Shown here one piece after another: positions 35,811 through 43,198 of a stretch of DNA of 64,000 nucleotides. This DNA comes from an uncultured Roseburia sp. (GTDB lineage: Bacteria; Bacillota; Clostridia; Lachnospirales; Lachnospiraceae). The stretch lies in the NCBI GenBank assembly GCA_947088675.1, contig CAMUHN010000008.1:1-64000 (forward strand), given 5' to 3'. The number at the start of each line of letters is the position of its first letter. The first letter of the stretch is position 1. The notes below the pieces were generated by a model. That model saw only the letters and a list, made by a program, of their open reading frames with translations, searched no databases and was not told where the DNA came from. Made by a program: the position numbers and the translations under genes.

Positions 35811-36584
35811 TTAAATTGATTTCCATCTTTTTACGACCTCACACGGGCGCTTCGACTCCATCAGCGCTCTTCCGATCAAAAACGCGTCCACACCGCACTC
35901 TTTTAACAACAACACATCCTCGTCCGTGACAATCCCGCTCTCCGAAACAAAAATCTTATCGTCCGGAATCATCGACGACAACTGCTTTGTTGTCAGAAGA
36001 CGAATCGAAAAATCCTTAAGATTTCGGTTATTTACGCCAATAATTTTTATATCCTGTTTTAATACGCGTTCTGTCTCTTTCTCGTCATGTACTTCCACCA
36101 GAGCGTCAAGTTTCAGTTCCTTTGTGAGCTGATAAAAGTCATGCAGCCTGGCATCGTCTGAAATTGCGGCAATCAGAAGCACCGCGTCAGCGCCGATTGC
36201 TTTCGCCTCATAAATCTGATATTCGTCGATCAGAAAGTCTTTCCTCAACATCGGAAGCGGCGAGCGTTCTCGGATCTGACAAAAATCCCCGACACTCCCG
36301 TTAAAATAATCTTCCTCGGTCAGACAGGAGATCGCATCCACAGAATTGTTATATTCCGCAATTCGGTCAGACAGGCTGATCTGACTTTTTATTTTCCCAA
36401 GGCTGGGAGACGCTTTTTTAAATTCTCCAATCACTGAAATCCCCGGTTTCTTCAATGCGTTTGCAAACCCTCTCTGTATCGTCCGACTCTCTTCTGCCAA
36501 ACGACGCATGGCAGCTTCTGAAATATGTTTTTTTTGCTCCTTTAGCCGTGTTTGTTTTTGCTCTACTATATGATCCAGTATCAT
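35811..36584 (-). CDS. trpC: Indole-3-glycerol phosphate synthase
   Basis: TrpC closes the indole ring in the fourth step. The 257-residue TIM barrel carries VIGEFKKASPSLGKI (catalytic Lys), LRKDFLIDEYQIYEA, DALVEVHDEKE (catalytic Glu) and GVNNRNLKDFS. The sequence is complete and AAGGAG precedes the ATG. The 59-nt gap to trpG shows no feature. Confidence 0.97.
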   Translation of the reverse strand: MILDHIVEQKQTRLKEQKKHISEAAMRRLAEESRTIQRGFANALKKPGISVIGEFKKASPSLGKIKSQISLSDRIAEYNNSVDAISCLTEEDYFNGSVGDFCQIRERSPLPMLRKDFLIDEYQIYEAKAIGADAVLLIAAISDDARLHDFYQLTKELKLDALVEVHDEKETERVLKQDIKIIGVNNRNLKDFSIRLLTTKQLSSMIPDDKIFVSESGIVTDEDVLLLKECGVDAFLIGRALMESKRPCEVVKRWKSI

Positions 36585-36643
36585 TTCTTCTCCTTTCCAC
36601 GCATCCGTTTTACTCCTGATCTTTGCTTTTGATCACTGCATTC

Positions 36644-37222
36644 TTATTCCTGCAGCGCATAACGCTTCAGAAAGTTTTCTATCATGCGTTTTCCATGTTC
36701 GGTATAGATGGATTCCGGATGAAACTGCAGCCCGCATACCGGATACTCCTTATGCCGTACTGCCATAATCTCTCCGTCGTCTGTCTGTGCAATAATTTCA
36801 AGACAGTCCGGCAAACTATCGCGCAACAGGGCAAGAGAATGATATCTTGCAACTTTAACCGGTGAAGCGATCCCGGAAAAAATACCGTCTTTCGTGCGCG
36901 TAATCTCCGACTGCCGTCCATGAAACAGCTCTTTTGCATAACCGACCGTGCCGCCGAATGCCGCTCCGATACACTGATGTCCAAGACAGATGCCAAGAAT
37001 CGGAATTTCCCTGTAACAGCTTCTTACAACAGCAAGACAGACGCCGGCTTCTTTGGGGCTTTTCGGCCCAGGCGAGAGCACGATGCACGACGGTTTGCTT
37101 TTTTTTATTTTATCCACAGTAATCCGGTTATTTCGCACAACCCTGATTTCTTCTGTAAATGTACCGATATACTGATAAAGGTTATACGTAAAAGAATCGT
37201 AATTATCAATTAACAGGATCAT
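36644..37222 (-). CDS. trpG: Anthranilate synthase component II (glutamine amidotransferase)
   Basis: TrpG supplies ammonia from glutamine to TrpE. The class I amidotransferase triad is present: nucleophile Cys79 in LGICLGHQCIG and the His/Glu pair in LQFHPESIYTEHG. The oxyanion region is VLSPGPKSPKEAG. At 192 residues it is a stand-alone subunit. Its ATG overlaps the trpE TGA (ATGA), favouring equal synthesis of the two subunits. In some Firmicutes this subunit also serves folate synthesis (PabA). Confidence 0.95.
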   Translation of the reverse strand: MILLIDNYDSFTYNLYQYIGTFTEEIRVVRNNRITVDKIKKSKPSCIVLSPGPKSPKEAGVCLAVVRSCYREIPILGICLGHQCIGAAFGGTVGYAKELFHGRQSEITRTKDGIFSGIASPVKVARYHSLALLRDSLPDCLEIIAQTDDGEIMAVRHKEYPVCGLQFHPESIYTEHGKRMIENFLKRYALQE

Positions 37223-38643
37223 AAATTTTCCTCCTCCGTCAGTGTGCGTGCAAGCGCCATTACTTTATTGCAGCATTCGCTGTATTCGTTTTCCGGAACA
37301 GAATCGGCGACAATGCCTGCGCCCGCCTGCAGATAGACGAGCTTTTGCCGTTTGACCATAGTGCGTATTGTAATGCAAAAATCCATGTCGCCGGAAAAAT
37401 CGACATAACCGGTTGCTCCGCCATACAGTCCGCGTCTTGTCTCTTCCAGTTCTTCGATGATTTCCATCGCTCTTATTTTTGGCGCCCCGCTTAACGTGCC
37501 TGCCGGCAAAAACGATGACAGCAGGTCAAACGGATGCAACTCGCCTTTCTTTCTTCCCTCTACCAATGATACAAGATGCATCACATGTGAATATTTGCGC
37601 ACATGCATAAACTCTTTCACTTTCACCGTGCCAAATTCACTGATACGGCCCATATCGTTTCTGGCCAGATCCACTAACATGACATGTTCCGCCCGTTCTT
37701 TTTCATCGGAGAGCAATTCCTCCATTAACGTCTGATCTTCCTGTTTTGTGTTTCCTCTTTTTCTTGTTCCCGCGATCGGGCATGTATAGACGCGATTTCC
37801 CTGCTGTTTTACCAGCATCTCCGGAGAACTTCCGATCAGCTCAAATGTCTCAAAACGAAAGTAATACAGATACGGGGACGGATTGGACTCCCGAAGTTTC
37901 TGATACAGCAAAAATCCGTCCTGCTCCGTCTCTATGGTCCATCTCTGGGACAATACGGCCTGAAAGATGTGGCCGTCCCGTATATAGTGTCTGATTTTTT
38001 CGACTTTTTTACAGTACGCTTCCGGCGTATCGGATTTTTTTAATATTTTTCCGTCGCGCACCGGCTTTTTGGAATCATCTGATCTTTTGGGATTTCCCGG
38101 ATGCATCGCTCTTTGGATTAATTTTTTCGCCAGCTGCGCTGCACGATTTCTTCCTGTCTCGCTGTCCTCATCCAGGATAACAGCCGTCAACGTTTCCGCC
38201 ATGTGATCGATGACAAGAAATTCTTTCATCCACATCATCTGTACTGTCTCAATCCCGATTTCATCCGGATTCTCTGACGGAAGGTCTTCGCTGCAGCGAA
38301 TAAAGTCGTAACCGATGCTTCCGACAAGGCCTCCGGAAAAACCGGGGCCGTTCTGTTCTCTTTTAATCTCAAATTCGTTATAATAGGCTTTGAGCAGTAA
38401 AAGAGGATTTCCTTCCCGAATTTCTTTTGTCCCGTCTTTCTTTTGAATGACCAGCGCATTCCCGGAAGAAGTAATCACTTCCTCCGGATCGGCGCCCAGA
38501 AACGTATAGCGGTCATAATTTTTATCATAGCTCTCCAATAAAAATCCGACTCTTTTCCCCGCCAGATTTTCGTAAAGTGAAACAGACGTCTCATTTACGA
38601 TACTGACTGTCTTTTGATAGGCTTTATATATGCGTTTTCCCAT
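37219..38643 (-). CDS. trpE: Anthranilate synthase component I
   Basis: TrpE makes anthranilate from chorismate. The 474-residue protein has the N-terminal domain with the tryptophan feedback segment (LLESYDKNYDRYTFLGADPE) and the catalytic chorismate-binding domain (SSPEMLVKQQGNRVYTCPIAGTRKRG given here in parts: SSPEMLV, CPIAGTRKRG; then LSGAPKIRAMEIIEELE). GAGAGGG lies close upstream of the ATG, directly next to repeat copy 3. It is the first gene of the operon, controlled by the T-box leader. Confidence 0.96.
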   Translation of the reverse strand: MGKRIYKAYQKTVSIVNETSVSLYENLAGKRVGFLLESYDKNYDRYTFLGADPEEVITSSGNALVIQKKDGTKEIREGNPLLLLKAYYNEFEIKREQNGPGFSGGLVGSIGYDFIRCSEDLPSENPDEIGIETVQMMWMKEFLVIDHMAETLTAVILDEDSETGRNRAAQLAKKLIQRAMHPGNPKRSDDSKKPVRDGKILKKSDTPEAYCKKVEKIRHYIRDGHIFQAVLSQRWTIETEQDGFLLYQKLRESNPSPYLYYFRFETFELIGSSPEMLVKQQGNRVYTCPIAGTRKRGNTKQEDQTLMEELLSDEKERAEHVMLVDLARNDMGRISEFGTVKVKEFMHVRKYSHVMHLVSLVEGRKKGELHPFDLLSSFLPAGTLSGAPKIRAMEIIEELEETRRGLYGGATGYVDFSGDMDFCITIRTMVKRQKLVYLQAGAGIVADSVPENEYSECCNKVMALARTLTEEENL

Positions 38644-38656
38644 TTTTCCCTCTCTT

Positions 38657-38706
38657 TCTGTACTTTCAAACGTTAATACAACATGGGCTTTCCTGGCAGA
38701 TAAAAA
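38657..38706. repeat. Short palindromic repeat, copy 3 (one arm missing)
   Basis: This partial copy keeps the core GTACTTTCAAACGTTAATAC and the right arm GGGCTTTCCTGGCAGATAAA, but its left arm is replaced by the ribosome site region of trpE. It lies between the T-box terminator and the trpE start, in the same orientation as copy 2. Confidence 0.7.
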
Positions 38707-38740
38707 AATCCCTGACCCGGATTAAAATCCGGATCAGGGA
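38702..38740 (-). terminator. T-box-controlled intrinsic terminator upstream of trpE
   Basis: The minus-strand RNA folds as TCCCTGATCCGGAT paired with ATCCGGGTCAGGGA, followed by seven U residues (plus strand A run 38702-38708). It shares the CGTCCCT strand with the T-box antiterminator, so the two structures are mutually exclusive. Confidence 0.92.
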
Positions 38741-38805
38741 CGATATGCTCGTGGTGCCACCCTTATTCTTTTGGCATAATACAGTGCGCCTCCTGCCCGC
38801 AGGAC

Positions 38806-38879
38806 TTTTTATCTTATAGGAATGTCTGCACGTACTTTCAAACATTATTACAACATGGGCTTTCCTATCAAATAAAAAA
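38806..38879. repeat. Short palindromic repeat, copy 2, inside the T-box leader
   Basis: The element runs from ATCTTATAGGAATGTCTG through the core TACTTTCAAACATTATTAC to GGGCTTTCCTATCAAATAAA. Its arms are imperfect compared with copy 1, and it has 4 extra bases before the core. It sits between the Stem I/II part and the Stem III/antiterminator part of the trp leader. Confidence 0.75.
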
Positions 38880-38906
38880 CGGATACTCCCTGAATGGAAA
38901 TATCCG
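38874..38906 (-). terminator. Second terminator-like hairpin in the trp leader
   Basis: Minus-strand CGGATA-T-TTCC-loop-GGGA-G-TATCCG is followed by TTTTTTATTT. This has the shape of an intrinsic terminator 130 nt before the main one, directly next to repeat copy 2. A UUUGGUGGC sequence just upstream resembles a degenerate T-box bulge region. Whether it terminates is unknown. Confidence 0.45.
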
Positions 38907-39169
38907 CCACCAAATCATGCCAAAACTCTGTCGATACGAAACATTATTGTTTGATATCTGACCTCTGTAACGTGAGGACACGGCATCCGCTACTGAAAAC
39001 AGCGGATGTACCATGATACAGCGCCGTCTTTTTCGCTTTGCTCTCGCAAATCCATTCCAGCCATACTATCCTGCCTGTTCTCACCAAACACAGGCTCTCT
39101 GGGAAGACTCATACGGTGTACTACTTTTGCTCAACGATTTTTCATTTACTTTTTCTTTTTCTTTTTTGC

Positions 39170-39198
39170 ATATTACCACTTTTCACCTGCTCTGTCAA
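39170..39198 (-). promoter_or_regulatory. SigA-type promoter of the trp operon
   Basis: Minus-strand TTGACA (39193-39198), a 17-nt spacer and TAATAT (39170-39175). Transcription would start near 39163, giving a leader of about 520 nt before trpE. Confidence 0.85.
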
Positions 39199-39488
39199 GC
39201 AGAATCGTTTTTATTTTACACATAATTTTATATCATAAGAATTATCGAGACACTTCCGTGCCTGCCACAGCTTCCGGAATCATCGCCTTATGACGCCTTC
39301 CGCTATCGCTTCGCTCCGCATTTGGCTCTGTTCAAAAACAGATCCCGGCTGCGGTCCTGGCATACTCGAAAGGAATGTTACTTCCTCAGCTAATGCCGAC
39401 TGTCTGCCTCTATTAATCCTCTATCCATGCGGTCTGCCAAATACAGTAAAAGCTTCGTCAGCTTCATCCCCATTCTTCAAGGCATCAA
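39199..39488 (-). ncRNA. Candidate guide-RNA region downstream of the dead TnpB
   Basis: These 290 nt between the TnpB-like stop codon and the trp promoter hold no convincing ORF. On the minus strand they contain several inverted repeats, such as GGAAGTAACATTCC, ATCTGTTTTTGAACAGA and TCATAAGGCGATGA. TnpB guide (omega) RNAs are known to come from the 3' end of tnpB and the sequence beyond it, with the guide at the 3' end. The position and structure fit, but scaffold and guide boundaries cannot be set from one locus. Confidence 0.35.
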
Positions 39489-40805
39489 TCAACTCTTATA
39501 TTTCTTCTCAATATTTCGCGCCCCGTTCTCACCGTAACTCGCTTTATATCCGCAGACGTTACATACAAATCCCGCTACTGTCCTCTCGCCCTCCGCTCCG
39601 CACATACAGCAGCTGCTGCCGGTTCCTTTCGAATTTATCTCAATCAGTTCCACACTGTTTTGCATACATTTAAATGCTAACCTGTCTCTGATATAGCCCT
39701 CATATCTGCGTGACAGCGTTCTGTTTGCCGCTGGCGAGTTAAAAAACTCCCTGTTCTTTACCACCGGTTTCGTAATCACGATTTTCCCCGGCTTTTCTTC
39801 CCGTAAAAGCTTTCCCAGCTCCGTATTAATATACGTCTGCATTCTGGCTTTCACTCTTTCTTTCTGCGCATGATACTTTTTTAAACCCAGATTATTTACG
39901 TCAATTACGGCGCCTTTTATCATATCGCCTCTTCTGGCATGGTACATCAATCGCCTGCGCTTCCGATTTTTTTCATTCAGGCGCGTCGTTTCCGGCGAAA
40001 CCATATTTCCGAATCCGGCTCCATAAATATGTCCGTTTGATAATGTAAGCATATCCCGATATCCAATATGTACATAAACAGTATCCGTATAATCCTCATG
40101 ATGTTTTACCATGACTTCCACAGGAACAGCCAGAGCCGCATAATCTTCTCTGATATTTACTACCATCTGCCTGTCAAACCGCTGTTCATCCCTAAGAGGG
40201 ATACACACCCGTTTTCTCGGCTGTCTGCTCACAATACAGAGCCCGTTTTCCGTATACCTGTAGCCGCTCGGAGATATCCTGAAATAATCTTTACTGCTAA
40301 TCTGAGGCGTTGCCCTGAGTTTCCTCACTCTGCTGCACAGCCACCTGTTCAGTCTCACGATATCCAGCTCATCCCCCTTACAATTGTCCGGGATTTCACA
40401 CTGACTTCGATTTAAAATACCTGCAAACATACTGTTAACTTTGAGCACTGTCCGCAAATATTTTTTCTCCTGTTCCGAAAAAGAATCATTTTGGGTCAGG
40501 ATATCCCTGACTCTCGTCTTTACCAGCGACCACATCCCCTTAATATCCGTCACCGCATCGATCACCGCCAATTCATAATAGACTGCCGGAAGCTTTAGCT
40601 GCTCTCGAAGGCCGCAATGCCGCATCTCTCCCATAACCGTAAAAACCGGCGTGAGTCTGTCCACATTCCGGATGCCGGAATAACGCTCATACACACTGCG
40701 TTTTACTTTCGCATAATCCTCCGCCACTCCCCGGAGAAATTCCATCTTATCCGGCGGTAAAACCTTACTGTACTGCCACACTGTCTTCGTAATTGTCTCA
40801 GCCAA
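39489..40805 (-). CDS. TnpB-family protein with all RuvC catalytic residues replaced (TldR-like)
   Basis: About 438 residues with TnpB architecture: an N-terminal helical/WED-like part, a split RuvC domain and a zinc finger. RuvC-I reads VYVHIGYRDMLTLSNG, with His246 where TnpB has the catalytic Asp. RuvC-II reads IVITKPVVK, with Thr345 for Glu. The last motif reads YGENGARNI, with Gly425 for Asp. The zinc finger is intact (Cys399/402 and Cys415/418). So it can probably still bind RNA and DNA but not cut. There is no tnpA and no clear element ends. I prefer the TTG at 40803-40805 (AAAGGTGAT upstream) over a TTG at 40838. It is 36 nt after the epimerase gene. Confidence 0.85.
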   Translation of the reverse strand: MAETITKTVWQYSKVLPPDKMEFLRGVAEDYAKVKRSVYERYSGIRNVDRLTPVFTVMGEMRHCGLREQLKLPAVYYELAVIDAVTDIKGMWSLVKTRVRDILTQNDSFSEQEKKYLRTVLKVNSMFAGILNRSQCEIPDNCKGDELDIVRLNRWLCSRVRKLRATPQISSKDYFRISPSGYRYTENGLCIVSRQPRKRVCIPLRDEQRFDRQMVVNIREDYAALAVPVEVMVKHHEDYTDTVYVHIGYRDMLTLSNGHIYGAGFGNMVSPETTRLNEKNRKRRRLMYHARRGDMIKGAVIDVNNLGLKKYHAQKERVKARMQTYINTELGKLLREEKPGKIVITKPVVKNREFFNSPAANRTLSRRYEGYIRDRLAFKCMQNSVELIEINSKGTGSSCCMCGAEGERTVAGFVCNVCGYKASYGENGARNIEKKYKS

Positions 40806-40841
40806 GATATCACCTTTCCTTTTTTCAGTGTAAGCCAATCC

Positions 40842-41534
40842 TCAGAACTTCAGTTCTTTCACATGTCGGATAATATCGCTGTAAATCTTTCCCTTTCCAA
40901 ATAGCACCGTTGTACCCAGAACAAAACCGTCAAAACCCTTTGGCGCATACTCCAGTATTCTTTCGGCAGAACAGGCGCCGTCCCAGTAAAGTTTAAAATC
41001 CATCTCTTCCTTAAGCGCCAGAAGTTTTGTAATCTTTTTTCCCACATAGGGCAGATACATCTGACCTGCATTTCCCGGATTTACCGACATGACAAGCACC
41101 TTGTCCACAATCCGCAGCATTTCCATCACAGACTCCACACTGGTACCAGGGTTAATTGCAATCCCTGGCACCATACCCGCATCTATTATTTTCTGCAATG
41201 TAGTGGAAGGATGATACTCCGCCTCCGGATGTATATATACGGTATCTCCTTTCCGAAGCCCCGCCAGAAATATTCCGATCAAATTGTTTGGATGTTCGAT
41301 CATAAGATGCACATCCAGCGGCGTCTTCGCAGCGGACGCGATATACCGCATGTCGTTCAGGCTCATGGCAAAATTCGATACATAACGGCCATCCATAATA
41401 TCTATATGAAACGAATCAATTCCTGCCTCTTCCAGATCCCGAACCTCATCCCGAAGACTTCCATAATCGGCACACATCATGGATGCGTTCAATTCAAACT
41501 TCAAATCGATGTACCTCGTTTCTTCTTTTTTCAT
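40842..41534 (-). CDS. Ribulose-phosphate 3-epimerase family protein (Rpe/AlsE-like)
   Basis: A TIM-barrel hexulose- or pentulose-phosphate epimerase of about 230 residues. Family motifs are FHIDIMDGRYVSNFAMS (metal-binding His/Asp), LDVHLMIEHP, VLMSVNPGNAGQMY and a YWDGACS variant of the usual DGG loop. The N-terminal SMMCADYG replaces the common SILSADF. The substrate may therefore be other than ribulose 5-phosphate, for example a sugar phosphate feeding the glycan pathway. The ATG at 41532-41534 overlaps the upstream TGA (ATGA); an ATG at 41618 lies inside the upstream gene. Confidence 0.85.
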   Translation of the reverse strand: MKKEETRYIDLKFELNASMMCADYGSLRDEVRDLEEAGIDSFHIDIMDGRYVSNFAMSLNDMRYIASAAKTPLDVHLMIEHPNNLIGIFLAGLRKGDTVYIHPEAEYHPSTTLQKIIDAGMVPGIAINPGTSVESVMEMLRIVDKVLVMSVNPGNAGQMYLPYVGKKITKLLALKEEMDFKLYWDGACSAERILEYAPKGFDGFVLGTTVLFGKGKIYSDIIRHVKELKF

Positions 41535-42913
41535 AAATCCCAAAAACTCTTCTTTTCGTTTTCGCAGGCCCTTACGCAGACATTCTGTATCATAACCGGC
41601 ATCTTTACTGACTGACACAGTTGTACCACACTGCTTCCATCCCCATAGTATGCGTCTGCGACAGCAATCGCCCGGTAGAGATCAGCAGAATTATCATAGA
41701 TTCCAATATCATCCGCCAGGTACTTTTCCACAATCCTGTTATATGCGTCCCATAACTGAGGCCTCATGGAGCTTATAGCCGCCTTAATCAGCGGATGAGG
41801 CCTCCAAAGCAGTGTAACGTCCTCTTTCTTTTCCCTGAAAAAAGCAAGAGTATCTGCAATCTTGTCAATCATCTTATCTGACTCCTGCAGCAATGCGGTT
41901 ACTCCCGTATTGTAAAGAATTACTTTCTTCGCACTGCCGTCTGCTCTATATATCTTTTCTCTCCATTCGTCCGGAAGCTCTGTCTCTTTCTTCTTTGTGT
42001 CAGCCGCCTTATCAAACTTGGGAGAACCTGTTCCTTTTATCTTCTGCTCCCAGATCTTTCTGGTATCCTCACCTGCCAGCTGCACCAACGCCTCAATATA
42101 ACAGCGCCGCATATTCTCGGACTGTACGATCACCTCATCTGCATAAAATACTCCGGGCGACCGGGCAAAATGCGCCACTCCCTCTATGGATGACTGATTA
42201 TGCAAATCCGGCTCAGGCAGCACAAAATATGGGATATACACAAGCTTGTCTGTATATTCTTTCAGCTTACTTGAATAATATGCCGGATGTACACTTGTCA
42301 CGTAATTCGTTTCATCGTACGGGTTATGGATATATATCACATCCGGATGAATTTCCTCTAAGTCATATTCCTGATAATGTAGCAGCGGCACATCCTTTGG
42401 AAACTGATCGCCTTCATAGTGATATTCCCGCATACTTCCATCGGGATTCCTGTCATAATATGGAACAGGCACCACCTTTGCATCCCACGCAGGATCTGCG
42501 TTATACTTTCTCCAGACGCTCTCCAGCGAATCCCACATAGATGCTTTATATGGAAGAAATACAACTTCCTTTCTGACCCGTACTTCCCTGTTATAGCTTG
42601 TCCGTATCTGTTTCATAGCCTTATCCAGCAGCTTTGTAAGTTCCTGTATCTTTATTTCCGCATCCGTAAACAATTCCTCATGGATGCTGTACAGTGTTTC
42701 ACAATATTTCTCCAGATATTTTACTGTAAGCGTATCCTCACCCTCAGATTCTTCAATCGCAGTTCCAATACTGATTGCTGCGTCCTGACAGTCCTCTATG
42801 ACTGCAGCCGCATCCTGCCGTTTTCCCGTCCTGACAGATTTTGCCGCCTGTACATGAGCCTGCTCTATCAGCCTTAACAAAGCATCAATCCGTTTTTTCT
42901 GTGATTTTCTCAA
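41531..42913 (-). CDS. CDP-glycerol glycerophosphotransferase-like protein (TTG start)
   Basis: About 460 residues. The N-terminal third is helical and charged (coiled-coil-like, about 1-110). The rest resembles the GT-B fold of CDP-glycerol:polyglycerol phosphate transferases, with EVVFLPYKASMWDSLESV, IYIHNPYDETNYVTSVHP, ILYNTGVTALLQE and VTLLWRPHPLIKAA. An ending of ADAYYGDGSSVVQLCQ matches the D..YGD.SS motif of that family. It may add a phosphopolyol to a glycan. It follows csrA by 35 nt and overlaps the epimerase gene. Confidence 0.65.
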   Translation of the reverse strand: MRKSQKKRIDALLRLIEQAHVQAAKSVRTGKRQDAAAVIEDCQDAAISIGTAIEESEGEDTLTVKYLEKYCETLYSIHEELFTDAEIKIQELTKLLDKAMKQIRTSYNREVRVRKEVVFLPYKASMWDSLESVWRKYNADPAWDAKVVPVPYYDRNPDGSMREYHYEGDQFPKDVPLLHYQEYDLEEIHPDVIYIHNPYDETNYVTSVHPAYYSSKLKEYTDKLVYIPYFVLPEPDLHNQSSIEGVAHFARSPGVFYADEVIVQSENMRRCYIEALVQLAGEDTRKIWEQKIKGTGSPKFDKAADTKKKETELPDEWREKIYRADGSAKKVILYNTGVTALLQESDKMIDKIADTLAFFREKKEDVTLLWRPHPLIKAAISSMRPQLWDAYNRIVEKYLADDIGIYDNSADLYRAIAVADAYYGDGSSVVQLCQSVKMPVMIQNVCVRACENEKKSFWDL

Positions 42914-42948
42914 ATTCCCGTCCTCTCTTTAAAATAAGCCGCGCTGTA

Positions 42949-43119
42949 TTATCTTATCTGCTCTTTTTGTTTTTCCTGTATGTCCGCAGCAATTCTCCTG
43001 ATGCTTACTTCTTTCGGCGCATCAATTGCCAGCTGCGCTCTGCTGTCACTTTGCAGCTTAATCACCACATGATCGCCAATCTGCAGTTTGTCTCCTGACT
43101 TCATTACTACATTAAGCAT
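42949..43119 (-). CDS. csrA: Carbon storage regulator CsrA, divergent and short
   Basis: A 56-residue protein beginning MLNVVMKSGDKLQIGDHVVI and containing AIDAPKEVSIRRIAADI, matching CsrA (the APKEV.(I/V).R motif carries the RNA-binding Arg). The N-terminal RNA-contact residues differ from the common LTRR. CsrA dimers bind GGA motifs at ribosome sites; in Bacillus the target is flagellin mRNA, with FliW as antagonist. No fliW is visible here. The ATG at 43117-43119 follows AAAGGATGG, itself a possible autoregulatory GGA site. It sits inside the glycan operon. Confidence 0.82.
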   Translation of the reverse strand: MLNVVMKSGDKLQIGDHVVIKLQSDSRAQLAIDAPKEVSIRRIAADIQEKQKEQIR

Positions 43120-43198
43120 GTAACCATCCTTTCTTTCCGATCTCAACGCATTTGTCTGCTTCATGCAATGCAGACGCCTCCTGCGCTTTTTTGGCGTT

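Larger units (their letters stand above)
38702..39163 (-). ncRNA. Tryptophan T-box riboswitch leader of the trp operon
   Basis: The RNA (minus strand, from about 39163 downwards) contains a Stem I with the distal motif GAGAGCCTGTGTTTGGTGAG (39078-39097) and a specifier-loop segment GAATGGA, giving a UGG tryptophan codon at 39052-39054. Stem II-like hairpins and a Stem III (TCCTGCGGGCAGGA) follow. The T-box AAGGGTGGCACCACG (38750-38764) pairs with CGTCCCT as antiterminator. Its UGGC bulge suits a tRNA ending GCCA, as tRNA-Trp does. Uncharged tRNA-Trp would stabilise the antiterminator and let trpEGCFBAD be transcribed. A palindromic repeat is inserted at 38806-38879. Confidence 0.93.

Noticed and set aside
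39199..40841. A complete, mobile IS200/IS605 element
   Set aside because: There is no tnpA, the TnpB catalytic residues are lost, and no left/right end pair can be recognised; a domesticated gene fits better.
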